From Blastomyces gilchristii SLH14081 (lineage: Eukaryota; Ascomycota; Eurotiomycetes; Onygenales; Ajellomycetaceae), in the NCBI RefSeq assembly GCF_000003855.2, contig NW_003101677.1, positions 1,285,506 through 1,349,505 on the forward strand: 64,000 nucleotides of DNA, read 5' to 3'. Position 1 is the first letter of the stretch. Each line of letters opens with the position of its first letter. The position numbers and the translations under genes were made by a program. This document shows, piece after piece, positions 13,057 to 24,254 of the stretch. The notes beneath the pieces were generated by a model. That model saw only the letters and a program-made list of their open reading frames with translations. It was not told the DNA's origin and did not search any database.

Positions 13057-13319
13057 TGTAAGAGGCCTATGCTGAATAGATCAGTATAATATTGATAGGT
13101 CTTATATAACAAAGAGAAAAATGTTAGAGAAGAAAAGAAAGAGAAAGTGTGAGAATCAGCAATCAAAGTGAATATTTATACATGTATGTGGTGATGTACA
13201 TGGTGGTGCTTCGGGGCGGAAGAATATACGCGAGTTCGTAGCGGCCGAGGATCAGCGATCGGAACATACACGTTCGTGGTGGCCGAGGATCGGCGATCGG
13301 GAATGGGGCGGTAGGAATC
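13057..13319 (-). repeat. Gypsy A-1 5' LTR, first part
   Basis: 263 bp of the 314-bp LTR; the rest is at 19257-19307. Positions 13200-13319 are CpG-rich (GCGGCCG, GATCGGCGATCGGG) and serve as a near-unmutated reference for the family. The inner end at 13057 is mutated (CCTATGCTG against CCTACGCCG at 7640). Confidence 0.9.
13171..13180 (-). promoter_or_regulatory. Gypsy A-1 LTR TATA box
   Basis: Minus strand TATAAATATT, followed by a C/T-rich tract and then, 46-56 nt downstream, the AACATTTTTCT segment proposed as transcript start. It is conserved in all four Gypsy A LTRs. Confidence 0.55.
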
Positions 13320-13586
13320 TGTCGGAATGAGTGTCACGGATGAATATGTTGATGACATATGAATCTTATGTGTATCAAGATCTGCTTGTTATATTATCTG
13401 TACACTATCTAATATCTATTTCATACAAAAGATAGAGCTATTTATAGTAAAATATATATGCAAGTCAAGAGAGCTAGTATAAGTGAGTATTAGATAAGTG
13501 TTGTAGTAAGCTGATGATGATGAGAAATATTGTAGTAATATGATGTTGATAGTGTTCAGTAGTATATAACCTCTTTTTTCCTGACA
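13320..13586 (-). repeat. Copia 3' LTR
   Basis: 267 bp, nearly identical to the partner at 18985-19251, with only scattered transitions visible. A purine tract on the minus strand (GAAGAGGGTG, 13587-13596) just inside it is the likely polypurine tract. Confidence 0.93.
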
Positions 13587-13608
13587 CACCCTCTTCAGCA
13601 AATGTAAC

Positions 13609-13717
13609 ATGTAAATGAAAGTGTAAATGAAAGTGTAAATGTAAGTGTAAATGAAAGTGTAAATGAAAGTGTAAATGAAAGTGTAAATGAAAGTGTAAAT
13701 GAAAGTGTAAATGAAGC
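13609..13717 (-). repeat. 12-bp tandem repeat in Copia
   Basis: About nine copies of GTAAATGAAAGT (plus strand) between the RNase H end and the 3' LTR. The reading His-Leu-His-Phe on the minus strand is a by-product of the repeat and not a gene. There are no spacers, so it is not a CRISPR array. Confidence 0.9.
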
Positions 13718-13779
13718 TGTGACAAAAAGAGTGTAGATGAATCTATAGAGATTATATTAAGATAGATTATTTATTCTGC

Positions 13780-16700
13780 TTGCATCTCAATAATATCTGA
13801 TATATCAACTAGGCTGAGCATCTTGACAAATTCTGTATGTTTCTGGTATGACAGAGTCTTAGTAAGGTCATTCACTAGCATCTGAGCTGTAGGCACTCAA
13901 TCAACTGTAATATCATTGAATTGAACATGTTCTCAGAGCTAGCTTTCATATATATCAATGTGACAGAGCTTCATGATTATAGAGAAGTCTTTCTTTGTAA
14001 GAATGTCAATAGTTTGACAGTTATCACATTGAATATGAATCTTGTAGCCAGGTTCAAATTGAATATGTTGAAAGAATCTATTTCATCAGATAGACTTCTT
14101 GTCAGCTTGTGAGATAGTAATAAACTCAGCTTCTGTGATAGATGTAGTTATAATTGTTTATTTATTTGATTTTCAATCAACAGTCTCACTGAATAGTTTG
14201 AAGATATATTCTTGTATAGAGTGATGATTCAGATTATCTGTGAAAGAGACATCATTGACAGCTTCAATGATAACAGGTTTGAGATCAAGTTGAAGAGATC
14301 TGTCAATATTATCATTATATTGAATAGTGAGATTCTTCATATTACATAGATAAGATATCATTCTATTCATCTTTGATAAGTGATGTTCTGATAAATTCAT
14401 CATGAATATAGCTAGTTTATTCACTGCATATGCAATATCAGAGTGAGTCATTATCACTGAGTAGATGCAGAAGCTGATACATTGTTAATAATGATGAATT
14501 TTTACAGATATGACTGACTTGTTAAAAGGCTCTAACAGAGCACCAGTTAGTGAGATATAAGCCTTGCAGGCGTGTGTGAGATGATATATATCAACTATCT
14601 TATCAATATAGACATTCTGACATAATCAGAGCTTCAAGTTGAAATGATTGTGTATTATTCACATGTTGAGAAACCATTTCAAATCTCTCACCTGTCAGAT
14701 CTCATAGGTGTTTTTAAGATCTTTGATTAGTTGATCTCTTTCTTTTGAATCTTCTCATTGTGATAGAATGATGATATTATTCATATAGAAGAAGATGATT
14801 AATCAATCATTAGAGAAGAGACATTAATTCTCTAGTATAGAGATGAAGCCTAGTGTTCTCAATGTTGAAGATAGTTCATTTAATCAGAGAAGAAATGATC
14901 TGTGTAATCTATATAATGCTTATAGAAGTTTTAGCACATGATTTGTATACTTCAAATTTTGCATTCTCTTTAACTTTCATCATTCATCAGATAGTTTCAT
15001 ATATACTAGCTCATCAATATCACTATTAATGAAGACATTGATTTCATCTAGCTGTTTCACATCTAGATCAAATGCTGCTGTTGAAGCTAACAAGATTCAG
15101 AGATCTCTGACAGCTAGTGTGTGAGCTTTTGTAGTGAGATCTGTGATTGATTGAAGATCTTCATGTACATAGATGTGAGCTTTGTATTTCAAAAGAAAAC
15201 CTTCATCATTGAATTTGTAGATGAATACTTATTGTAGAAAAATAACTGAGATGTCTCTCTGTGATCTGCTAGTAATTTCATATATATTCTGTAGAGATAT
15301 ACTATCTCATTTCTGCTTAACAGTGTTATTAAATTCTTTATAATATGAGTGTTTTTTGACATCTGCTCAGTGATTCAGTGAATCTGACAGTTGAGATCTA
15401 TGAATTCTTGAAGTCAGTATAAATGCTGTTGATGTAGCTGTATTATTGATAACAGTAAAAACAGTATTAGAAAATAAATTTTGAGACTTGTTAAAGTCTG
15501 TGTGTGAATGTGAATGAGAGAATGCATCATTGATCATTTGATAAGAATTGTCTTTGACATTTTCAACTGTCACAAGATGAACAGCTCTGTATTTTCATAT
15601 TCTGCAGTCTTCAATGATATTAGCTTCATCAAAATCAGCACTGATATTATGAGCTCTAGATGTAGTGTTCTGTGTTCAATTATCTATCACAGCTGAATGA
15701 GTATTAATATTAACATCAGAATCTGTTGACTCTGGCATTGAATCTGGTGTAGAAAGATGCTCATTATTTTTCTTCTCTATTTTTTCAGAGCTTTAAGCAT
15801 TTTCTTCAGAGTAGAAAACATCAATATCTGCATCTATAATCTCTTTCAATTGATTGATAGAAGTCATTGATGATTCTCAAACTTTTATATGTAGAAGCTC
15901 TATCTTCTTAGATACTCAATCTCTTAGTTATCTTTCAATGTAGAGATCTTCTGAGTTGAATTTTCTATTCTCATCAAATATCACATCTCTTGCTCTTATC
16001 ACCCATTCTAAGTGTGGAATTCAAATTCAATAGATGTTTGTAGAATCATATTCAACTAGATATTCAATATATGCTCAGAGATCTAGCTTCTGAGATTGAT
16101 TTCTATTGAGGACTTCATCTGATATCTTTGCATAGGTACAACATCTGTAGATTTGAAGATGAGCATAGAAGTGAGGTTTGATTTGTAGGAATTCTTTCAA
16201 TACTTATAGAGATGACTTTCAATCTAGAATTCTAGTAAGGGTTCAATTTGCTAGGTAGATGACAGCAAGTGTGATCTCAGGGAAAAGTGATTGTAATAGA
16301 AGAGATTCTATTCATAGAGTTCTTGTCTTTGTTATTAATATTGCTTCTGCTTGCTCTGCTGCATTATTTTACTTATAAATATACTCTGAAGAATACTTCA
16401 TCTCTAGGCCTTCATCATTCACTCAATTTGTGAAGTCATCTGCTTTCTTGACTGCAGTATCATTATCAATACAAATGATCTTTGTAGTACAGTTGAATTG
16501 ATATTTAATTCAATTGATAGCTTATCTAAGAGCTTTTCAGATTTCTGATTTTCAGATAGCTGTTATAGCTATATGAAAATGTAGATAATCACACATGAAA
16601 TATATGAGATAACACTCATCATTATAGCACTGTGTAGAGCCATGTGTGATATCTGTATGTAGGCATTTGAATGATAATTGAGATCTAATGTGAGAATATC

Positions 16701-17470
16701 TAGATATTTGATTTTTTACATTAGATAGATGACAGGGTTTGCAAAGCTCAGTGATAAGCTCATCTGCAGTATCTTCTAGATTAGTGATTTGAACATCAGT
16801 TGCATCATTTGCAAGCTTTTGAATAGTGATTTTCAATGAATGTTCTAATCTCTTATGTCATGTAGACTGAGTAGCTATAGAGATCTTAGATTTTTAAGAA
16901 GATTTTGTGCATATCGACAGGTTGAAAGAATGATTTGTTGAAGTGTGTTTTGACAGATTAGAAGAAGAATTTATAGAAGTTGAAGAATTTGAAGATATCA
17001 TTTTTTCAGATATAGTGATATTAGAAGTGTGTGATGTGATAGCTGCTGCAGCTTCAGTAGTTGATTTTTTCAAGATAGTTGAATAAACAGCTGTTTCACT
17101 ATTATATTCTGTAACTAGCAATCTCTCAAATACTTCAATACATGCAAAGATTGTATTATCTGCATGTTTTTATAATCTGAAGTCTTTTCCATTATAATAG
17201 ATGCCTTCTATATGAAAACATGGTTTCTATGTAATGATATTTGTATGAAAATTTGATATATAAGCTGTGTTGATGAGATTGACATTGAACTGCTTTCCTG
17301 CTTCATTTATCATGATAGTTCTAATAGTTTCATAATCTTCAACTTTAGTGCTAAAATCGCCTGTATAGACTTCTGCATTCTCATTCACAGGTGTAAAGAA
17401 TAGAAAACATATTCAATTATTACATATATACTGTTCCACATCAGTATCAAAGATCCAGAAGTTTTGAAGA
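13780..17470 (-). pseudogene. Copia pol: protease, integrase, RT, RNase H
   Basis: Minus strand, from high to low coordinates. The protease is at about 17330-17470 (WIFDTDVEQYIC; catalytic DTG/DSG damaged to DTD). GAG-pre-integrase and integrase are at about 16550-17100 (LCKPCHLS, HTDITHGSTQCYND, YLIYFMCDYLHFH). RT follows, with an FYMNNII remnant of FYVDDI near 14780. MTHSDIAYAVNKLAIF and SIQEYIFKLF are at 14173-14457. RNase H lies near 13790-14130 (STTEAEF-type start, CDNCQTI-like core). Several catalytic Asp codons are now Asn. Confidence 0.85.
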
Positions 17471-18690
17471 TAGAAGTGTGAATTTGAATAGTTCATTGAT
17501 ATTTTTCAGATCTGCTGATTGATAGATTGATGATTGATAGATTGATGATTGATAGATTGATGATTGATAGATTGAGAAATTGATTGCTTCAGAACCATTT
17601 CTTCTAGAACTGCTTTATTGACATCTATTATATCTGTATTTGTGAATGTTTCTCTAGATATTGCATGATCAATACATCTCTTCAATTCTTGATTTTTAAG
17701 AGCTTGATCAATCTGAGTTCTCTTCTTCTCATTTTTCTTCTATTCAGATAGCTTCCTTGATGAATTGAGATAGTAGCACTGAGTGTATCAGTGACAGGCT
17801 CTGCAGATACAGTTTTCAAATGTCACTGGTAATAATTGCTGAGATCTTTCATTAAGAGTAGTGAAGTTCATAGGTTTATCTTCTTTGAGAATACTCATTT
17901 CTCTATACCATTTCTTGAAGTCCTTAACTAACTCTATCAAAGATATGACATCTTTATCATATCAGACATTCTTAGCTCATGCTTGTACATAACCTGCATT
18001 AATAGCTAGATTTGCATTTAAGAAGTCTTTCTTCAAGTTGAACTGTTCAGTTATATCTGTCTCTTTGATATCATCTTTGATGAGTGATCAGTCATTTAAT
18101 TACTTCTCTATATCTCTGTTTTTCAGTGCTTTGCAGAGATCATGATATCAGGTTCTCATATCATCTTGATAGTCTGTGATTGTGAGAGAGAGACAATCTC
18201 TTAATGAACAGATAATGTTCTTTACATCATCATTCTCACTGTGTATATGTTGTAGCTCTGTGGCATTCACTGTTCTTCATATGACATCTCATATCTTTGT
18301 CATACCTTCAATCAATTTCTCATATTTCATATATTTGATTTTTCACACAGTGATCTTGATATCATATACTATCTTGGCCTCCGCGGTGGCTTCTTCTGAA
18401 CACTCGGGTTCCAGAGGTTCTTCTAGTTCAGAGAAGATATCAGATTTGTCAAGATTGATGAAGTCTGATACCTTCTTGTCCTTTGCATATTCTAGCATAT
18501 GCTTGTATCAAAGTTTTCAATCTCCAGGAATGCTAAGGTGTATAGTTGCACTAGACATTGTCTTGTCTGTCATATTGGTTATATTGAATGGATTGAGGAA
18601 TTGGTTCAAGTATTTGAGAATAGATATGATCAGAATTCAGGGTGTATAACATTCAAGTATATTGAAATGTATATGAGTAAGGATCTATCA
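17470..18690 (-). pseudogene. Copia gag
   Basis: Minus strand Gag with a UBN2-like core: GDWKLWYKHMLEYAKDKKV and KIKYMKYEKLIEGMTKMW, then a hinge and a CX2C zinc-type remnant (CICRACH) near 17800. It would form the particle shell and bind RNA. A patch at about 18365-18420 (GGCCTCCGCGGTGG) retains CpG amid mutated sequence. The plus-strand 157-codon ORF at 18176-18649 is only its antisense shadow. Confidence 0.75.
17518..17578. repeat. 15-bp tandem repeat within Copia gag-pol linker
   Basis: Four copies of GATTGATAGATTGAT. The length is a multiple of three, so the minus-strand frame stays open and repeats Gln-Ser-Ile-Asn-His. It looks like a linker expansion. Confidence 0.85.
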
Positions 18691-18945
18691 TCTCAGTTCG
18701 AATGATAGTTATCAGTTTGAATGAGGATTGGGATTGTGAATCAGGTATAACGGTCGAGTAGATCGTACTGTATACAAATGAGGATCAATTGTCTCAGTTT
18801 GAATGATTGTTGTCAAATTTGAATAAGGATTGGGATCGTGAATCGGGTATAACGGTCGAGTAGATCGTACTGTATACAAATGAGAATCAATTGTCTCAGT
18901 TCGAATGATTGTTGTCAAATTTGAATGAGAATTGGGATCAGTGTA
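18691..18945. repeat. About 102-bp tandem repeat in Copia leader
   Basis: Two full units and one partial unit start at 18691, 18792 and 18894, each beginning TCTCAGTT(C/T)GAATGAT. Full units contain GGTCGAGTAGATCGTACTG. They lie between the Copia PBS and gag and keep CpG sites, so they are less mutated than the coding region. Confidence 0.85.
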
Positions 18946-18972
18946 TCACGCTTCTCTTCAGATACTGCTTAC

Positions 18973-18984
18973 CGGGCTCATAAC
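18973..18984 (-). promoter_or_regulatory. Copia primer-binding site, half tRNA-iMet type
   Basis: On the minus strand GTTATGAGCCCG abuts the 5' LTR with zero spacing. GTTATGAGCCC is complementary to the anticodon-loop end of an initiator tRNA-Met 5' half (GGGCUCAUAAC). Drosophila copia is known to prime from such a half tRNA. The host tRNA sequence is not in this window. Confidence 0.6.
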
Positions 18985-19251
18985 TGTCGGAATGAGTGTC
19001 ACGGATGAATATGTTGATGACATATGAATCTTATGTGTATCAAGATCTGCTTGTTATATTATCTGTACACTATCTAATATCTATTTCATACAAAAGATAG
19101 AGCTATTTATAGTAAAATATATGTGCAAGCCAAGAGAGCTAGCATAAGCAAGTATTAGATAAGTGTTGTAGTAAGCTGATAATGATGAGAAATATTGTAG
19201 TAATATGATGTTAATAGCGTTCAGTAGTGTATAACCTCTTTTTTCCTGACA
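18985..19251 (-). repeat. Copia 5' LTR
   Basis: 267 bp, TGTCGG to TGACA, partner of 13320-13586. The flanking TSD GAATC follows at 19252. Confidence 0.93.
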
Positions 19252-19307
19252 GAATCTATGGAGTGTACGGAATAGTCTATATGATTGATCGGGCGCAGCC
19301 CGCCACA
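19252..19307 (-). repeat. Gypsy A-1 5' LTR, second part
   Basis: Contains the duplicated GAATC and the outer 51 bp of the LTR, ending GCAGCCCGCCACA. CpG and CCC are retained, against CAGCTCATCACA in the inner copy at 7930-7941. Confidence 0.9.
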
Positions 19308-19620
19308 AATTCATTCTGTTTTTCACATTTTCTATTTGAAACTTTATAAATAACACTCTGAGATGAAGCTGTCTCAGCTGAATGATATTGAGATTGAGAG
19401 TGATACTGAATATCTTATGAAGAAAATATTGAACAAGTGAACACATTATAGCAAGCTTTAATATCTCATTAAATGAGAAGATTATTTATTATCAGAGAAT
19501 TCATGAGAACTGCTTGAGCATTTGAAAAATACTGAGAAAGAGATTGTAAGCTATGAAATGACTAGTAGAGATCACTCTGTTACACATCAGAGATGTTGAA
19601 TAAGAAACACTGCTTAAAAC
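19308..19620 (+). pseudogene. Gypsy B-4 pol C-terminus with chromodomain
   Basis: Continues the frame of 4267-7627 after excision of A-1. It reads SVFHIFYLKLYK, then a chromodomain: EYLMKKILNK, YLIKWEDYLLSENSWELLEHLKN, ending KEIVSYE. The Y-x-x-K-W and N-S-W-E signature positions match chromovirus chromodomains. The exact stop is not certain. Confidence 0.8.
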
Positions 19621-21431
19621 TTCTCATTTTTTCTCAAAGAATTTTTTTAGAGATAATCTCACAGTGATGAGTCAGTGTCTTATAAGCTCTGTAACACTCT
19701 TCTTCTATTTTCTCTTAAAGGATTTTTTAGAAGTTTAATGAGACTATACAAGTATAAAATTCCTGAAGCAGTTAGAGAAAAGAGATATTTGAAATTAATA
19801 AAAAGATTAATATTATCAATTTACAGACTGCTGCTATTCTAATGAGACTGCAGCTCACTGAAAAAGTAAAAAAAAAGAATCTCAGAGTCTACTTATCAAT
19901 AATTATATCTTTATTAAACTCATTCTTCATCATTGAAGTCTTCAGTATCAGTATCTTTGTCTGTTAAGAAGTTAGTACTACAGCACTGCAGAGAAGCATG
20001 CTGCAGAAGAGTATGTATACTATAGAAAAGTATAAGAGATACTGAAATTATCAACTTATCAACTTACAAAGCATCTCAGTCATCTATTTCAACTGAAGTA
20101 AGATTCTCTTCAATCAGTGATTAATCTCTGTGATACTTTCAACAGCAGTATCAGCTGACTTCTTCTTAAGATCAGTTATTCTGAGATGTTTTTTCATCTC
20201 AGAGACTTACACTTTCACCTTCTTTTGCAGATAAGTAAGAAAGATCTTCTCAGTCTTGACAGAATTCATTAATACTTAAAGCTTTAAGACTCTTACTCTG
20301 TACTACTTAAGTATCTGAGCTTCTTGTCAGAGCTGATATAACATCTTCTTGTAGAGTAGATAATACTTACAAAGAGATAGAAGTTATTATTACAGATACA
20401 ATGAAAATAATAGAAGTAAGAGAAGAGATAAATGTATAAGATTCTCTTCTTCTTCAGCTGCTTAGTGCAGCACAGACAAGTGATGATACTGATCAGAGAC
20501 TGCATCAGAGCCTCTTCACAGAGAGAAGATAAAGAAATCACAGAACTCTGCAGACTCAACTCAGCAGTATCTCAAGCAGAGCTCAGATATGCTGTGAAAG
20601 AGAAACTACAGATTGAGCTTCTCAGAGTCACTGTTCTCAGAATCAAGCTCTTCTCAAGTTTCTCTCTGAATGATCACACAGAGTCATACATCACTGTGTT
20701 GACTGAGAGAGAGAGCAGTGTCACAACAGCAGTGAGAGAGACAGAGAAAGAACTGAACACAGACAAGTCAATCAGCAGAAGAGATGACATCTCACTGCAA
20801 GACACAGTGACTACTACTACAGCTGTAAGAGAAGTAGAAGAAGAAGAGGAAGAAGATGTGATAATGAGAGTGATGCTTCTACAGTCTGTTAATATTATCA
20901 TCTTCATCTTCAACTAAGCTTTCTTAATAACTACAGAGACTGCAGCTATATTATGAAGATATTTACTCACTAGAAAACATCAGAATAAGCTCTTTATTAT
21001 TCTTCAAGAATGATACTCTCATACACTCACTGTTATAATTGAGAAGAGGAGAAAGAAAAATATATTATAAGACAGAAAGATCTTTTTAAAAAATTCTATC
21101 ACTATTATTAACTTTGTCTCTAAAACACATTACTTTTACAGAGAATTTTATATATAGAACAGAATATAATGAGAGATCTGTAAGTCACTTATTAACTATA
21201 TTTTTCACATCTTAAATTAATATATAAGAAACTCACTTATCACATATTTAATTTGAATGAAGATGAAAAAAGGAAGATCTACACAGTCAGCAGAAAAACT
21301 CATCTATTTCTTTATATCACATACAGCACACATGCTGTCAATCAGTTGATAACTGTTGCTATATAATAAAAATAACTCTCAATTCAGTAATCTTAAGAGC
21401 ATCAGAACTATACTCTTAAAGAGAAGAACAT
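19620..21431 (+). other. Gypsy B-4 3' region with 161-codon ORF
   Basis: A 1.8-kb stretch between the chromodomain and the 3' LTR. It includes an undisrupted sense ORF at 20432-20917 with charged, helix-prone sequence and an acidic run (EVEEEEEED) near its end. Homologous stretches occur in B-1, B-2 and B-3, but there the best open frames differ in strand. It may be a remnant third ORF or an untranslated region. No family recognised. Confidence 0.45.
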
Positions 21432-21964
21432 TATTATATCTCTGACTGTGTCAAGACTCTGCTGTAGTTTCACACAGGTCATCACTTTCATGCAGATGAT
21501 TTCATCTCATTCAAACCAGTTTTCAATCACTCTATGATATTATTTAAATATATCATTGAAAGATCTGATTGATAAATATAAGAACTCTGCTTCTATATAA
21601 GATCAGCAGATTTCTCTTTCTTAATAGTGAGACATCACTGAGGTATCACTTCAGCTATTCTCACTTATAGAATGAGAGGAGAGTATTCACTCATTGTCTA
21701 TATAGAATAACTAGATGCTGACTCCTCATCAAAGAAGTCAGTGATTCATTTTTCTTTTACTGAAATATATACAAGAGTTACTGTGTTTCTTATACAATCT
21801 TCTTAGTATACTAAGTATTATATCTGTGATATTCTTGCAATAACTCTGTAGTCTACAAGCTCACTATTCAAGCAAGATAGTCAAGCTCACTCATACAGCT
21901 TCTTAAACAACTACTTCAATGTGACACCGCTGACTAGTCACCGCTTCGGTTTCATCACATTACA
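21432..21964 (+). repeat. Gypsy B-4 3' LTR
   Basis: 533 bp, the same length as the LTRs of B-1 and B-2. The inner start is mutated (TATTATATCTC for TGTCACACTCC). The outer end keeps CACCGCTGACTAGTCACCGC-type sites. Confidence 0.9.
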
Positions 21965-22450
21965 ACAGAATACTATAATTAAAAACATCTTTTAATAAAG
22001 TTCTTGATAGAGGATCAAGTACTACTTTTAGCAAAGAATATCAAGATAATGAGACTGTGTAAGAAGCTTAGTGAGTAATGACTAGAATCTTTCTTAGTAA
22101 TAAGAGTGATGAATAAACAGATATATAAGTTGAAATTACTCTTAGAATTGAAATCAATCTATTCTGTTTTTTACATTTTCTATTTAAAGCTCTATAAGCA
22201 ATGCTCTGAGACAGAGCTGTCTCAGTCAGATAATATTAAAATTAAGAGTGATACTGAATATTTTATGAAGAAAATATTAAACAAGTGAATATATTACAGT
22301 AAGCTTCAATATCTTATAAAATGAGAAGATTATTCATTATCAGAGAATTTATGAGAATCACTTGAGTATTTAAAAAATGCTGAGAAAGAGATTATAAGTT
22401 ATAAGAAAACTAGTAGAGACTGCTCTGTTACATATCAGAGATGTTAAGCA
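21965..22450 (+). pseudogene. Gypsy B-3 integrase end and chromodomain
   Basis: Reads KQIYKLKLLLELKSIYSVF followed by chromodomain EYFMKKILNK and the KWEDYSLSENLWE-like block, to about 22390. Same order as B-1 and B-4. Confidence 0.75.
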
Positions 22451-24254
22451 AGAAATACTGCTTAAGACTTCTCATTTTTCTCAAAGAGTTTTTTAGAGAT
22501 AATCTTACAGTGATGAGTCAGTGTCTTATGAACTTTATAACACTCTTCTTCTATTTTCTCTCAAAGAATTTTTAGAAGTTTAATGAGACTACACAAGTAT
22601 AAAATTCCTGAAGTGATTAATAAGAAAAGAAAGAAATATTTGAAATTAATAAAGATTAATATTATTGATCTGCAGACTGCTGCTATTCTAATAGAGCTGC
22701 AGCCTGCTGAAAAAGTAAAAAGAGAGAATCAGAGCCTACTTATTAATAATTATACTCTTATCAAACTCATTCTTCACTGTTAAAGTCTCTGATATTGATA
22801 TCTTTATCTGCTGAGAAGTTAGTACTGCAGCACTGTAAAGAAGCATGCTGTAGAAGAGTATAAGAGATGTTTAAAGTATTAACTTATTAATTTTCAAAGC
22901 ATCTCAGTTATCTGTTTCAATTGAAGTGAGATTCTCTTCAATCAGTGATTAATCTCTGTGATACTTTCATCAGTGATATTAGCTGACTTCTTCTTAAGAT
23001 CAGTTATTCTGAGATATTTTTTATCTTAAAGACTCATACTTTCATCTTCTTTTGCAGATGAGTAAGAGAGATCTTCTCAGTCTTGACAGAATTTATCAAC
23101 ACTTAAAGCTCTGAAACTCTCACTCTATACTACTTAAGCATCTGAGCTTCTTATCAGAGCTGATATAATATCTTTCTATGAAGTAATACTTATAGAGAGA
23201 CAGAAGTTATTGTTACAGATATAATAAAAATAATAAGAGTAAGAGAAGAAATAGATACATAAAATCTCTTCTTTTTTCAGCTGCTTAGTGCAGTGTAGAT
23301 AAGTAATGATACTAGTTAGAGACTGCACTGAAGCCTCTTCATAGAGAGAAGATAAAGAAACTGCAGAACTCTGCAGACTCAACTCAGCAGTATTCTGAGC
23401 AGGGCTCAGACATGCTGCAGAAGAGAAACTACAGATTAAGCTTCTCAGAGTCATTATTTTTGAAATCAAGCTCTTCTCAGGTTTCTCTCTGAATAATCAC
23501 ACAGAGTCATACATTATCATGTGAACTGAAGAGAGAAGTGATGTTACAATGATAATGAGAGAGGCAGAGAAAGAACCAGACACAGATTAATCAATCAGCA
23601 GAAGAGATGACATCTCACTACAAGATACAGTGACTATCACCGCGGCTGCAAGAGAAGCAGGGAGAGAAGAAGAAGAAGATGTGATAATGAGAGTGATTCT
23701 TCTGTAATCTGTTAATACTGTTATCTTCATCTTTAACTGAGCTTTCTTAACAGTCACAGAGATCATAGTCACATCACAAAGATGTTTACTCACTAGAAAA
23801 TGTCAGAATAAGTTCTGTATTATCTTTCAAGAATAATACTCTCATACACTCACTGTTACAATTGAAGAGAAAGGAAGAAAAATATGTTACAGAAGAGAGA
23901 AATCTTTTTGAAAAATCCTGTCACTACTGTTAGCTTTGTCTCTAAAATACATCACTTTTACAGAGAATTTCATACATAGAATAAAATATGATAAGAGATC
24001 TGCAAGTCACTTGTTAACTACATTTTTCACATCTCAAATTGATATATAAAGAACTCACTTATTACATATTTGATTTGAATGAAGATGAAAAAAGAAAGAT
24101 CTACACAGTCAGCAGAAAAACTCATCTATTTCTTTATATTATATACAGCACATATGCTGTTAAATCAGTGAGTAATTATTACTATATAACAAAGATAATT
24201 TCTAATCTGATAATCTTAAGAACATTGAGACTATACTCTTAAAGAGAAGAGCAT
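22450..24254 (+). other. Gypsy B-3 3' region, no clear gene
   Basis: Homologous to the 3' regions of B-1, B-2 and B-4. The sense ORF intact in B-4 is interrupted here. Antisense open stretches at 23176-23469 and 23587-23793 (Ser-rich) mirror those in B-2. Confidence 0.5.

Larger units (their letters stand above)
13320..19251 (-). mobile_element. Copia retrotransposon, complete, degraded
   Basis: A 5,932-bp Ty1/Copia element on the minus strand. LTRs of 267 bp each (13320-13586 and 18985-19251) start TGTCGG and end TGACA. A perfect TSD GAATC is at 13315-13319 and 19252-19256. Order on the minus strand is PBS, gag, protease, integrase, RT, RNase H, with integrase before RT as is diagnostic of Copia. 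It inserted into the 5' LTR of Gypsy A-1; removing it restores a 314-bp LTR. Confidence 0.95.
7628..19307 (-). mobile_element. Gypsy A copy 1, interrupted by Copia
   Basis: A complete Ty3/Gypsy element on the minus strand. LTRs are 314 bp each: 7628-7941 and 13057-13319 plus 19257-19307 (the latter split by the Copia). A perfect TSD AATTC lies at 7623-7627 and 19308-19312. Internal order on the minus strand is PBS, gag, protease, RT, RNase H, integrase. Outside the TSD both flanks are Gypsy B pol, which joins in frame when A-1 is removed. The second copy is A-2. Confidence 0.93.
3424..21964 (+). mobile_element. Gypsy B copy 4 (chromovirus), interrupted by Gypsy A-1
   Basis: This Ty3/Gypsy element is on the plus strand, in segments 3424-7627 and 19308-21964; Gypsy A-1 fills the gap. 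Its 5' LTR and the first part of gag are to the left of the window, displaced by Gypsy C. Gag, protease, RT, RNase H, integrase, chromodomain and 3' LTR follow in order, matching copies B-1 and B-2. The 3' LTR ends at 21964 and is followed directly by integrase sequence of another Gypsy B (B-3), so B-4 inserted inside B-3. The TSD cannot be checked because its left copy is off-window. Confidence 0.85.

Noticed and set aside
13474..13725. His/Leu/Phe repeat protein, or a CRISPR-like array
   Set aside because: It is a 12-bp tandem repeat without spacers, inside the Copia 3' end.
18176..18649. 157-codon plus-strand ORF
   Set aside because: It lies antisense to Copia gag, whose minus-strand reading matches the Gag core order; open by codon composition only.
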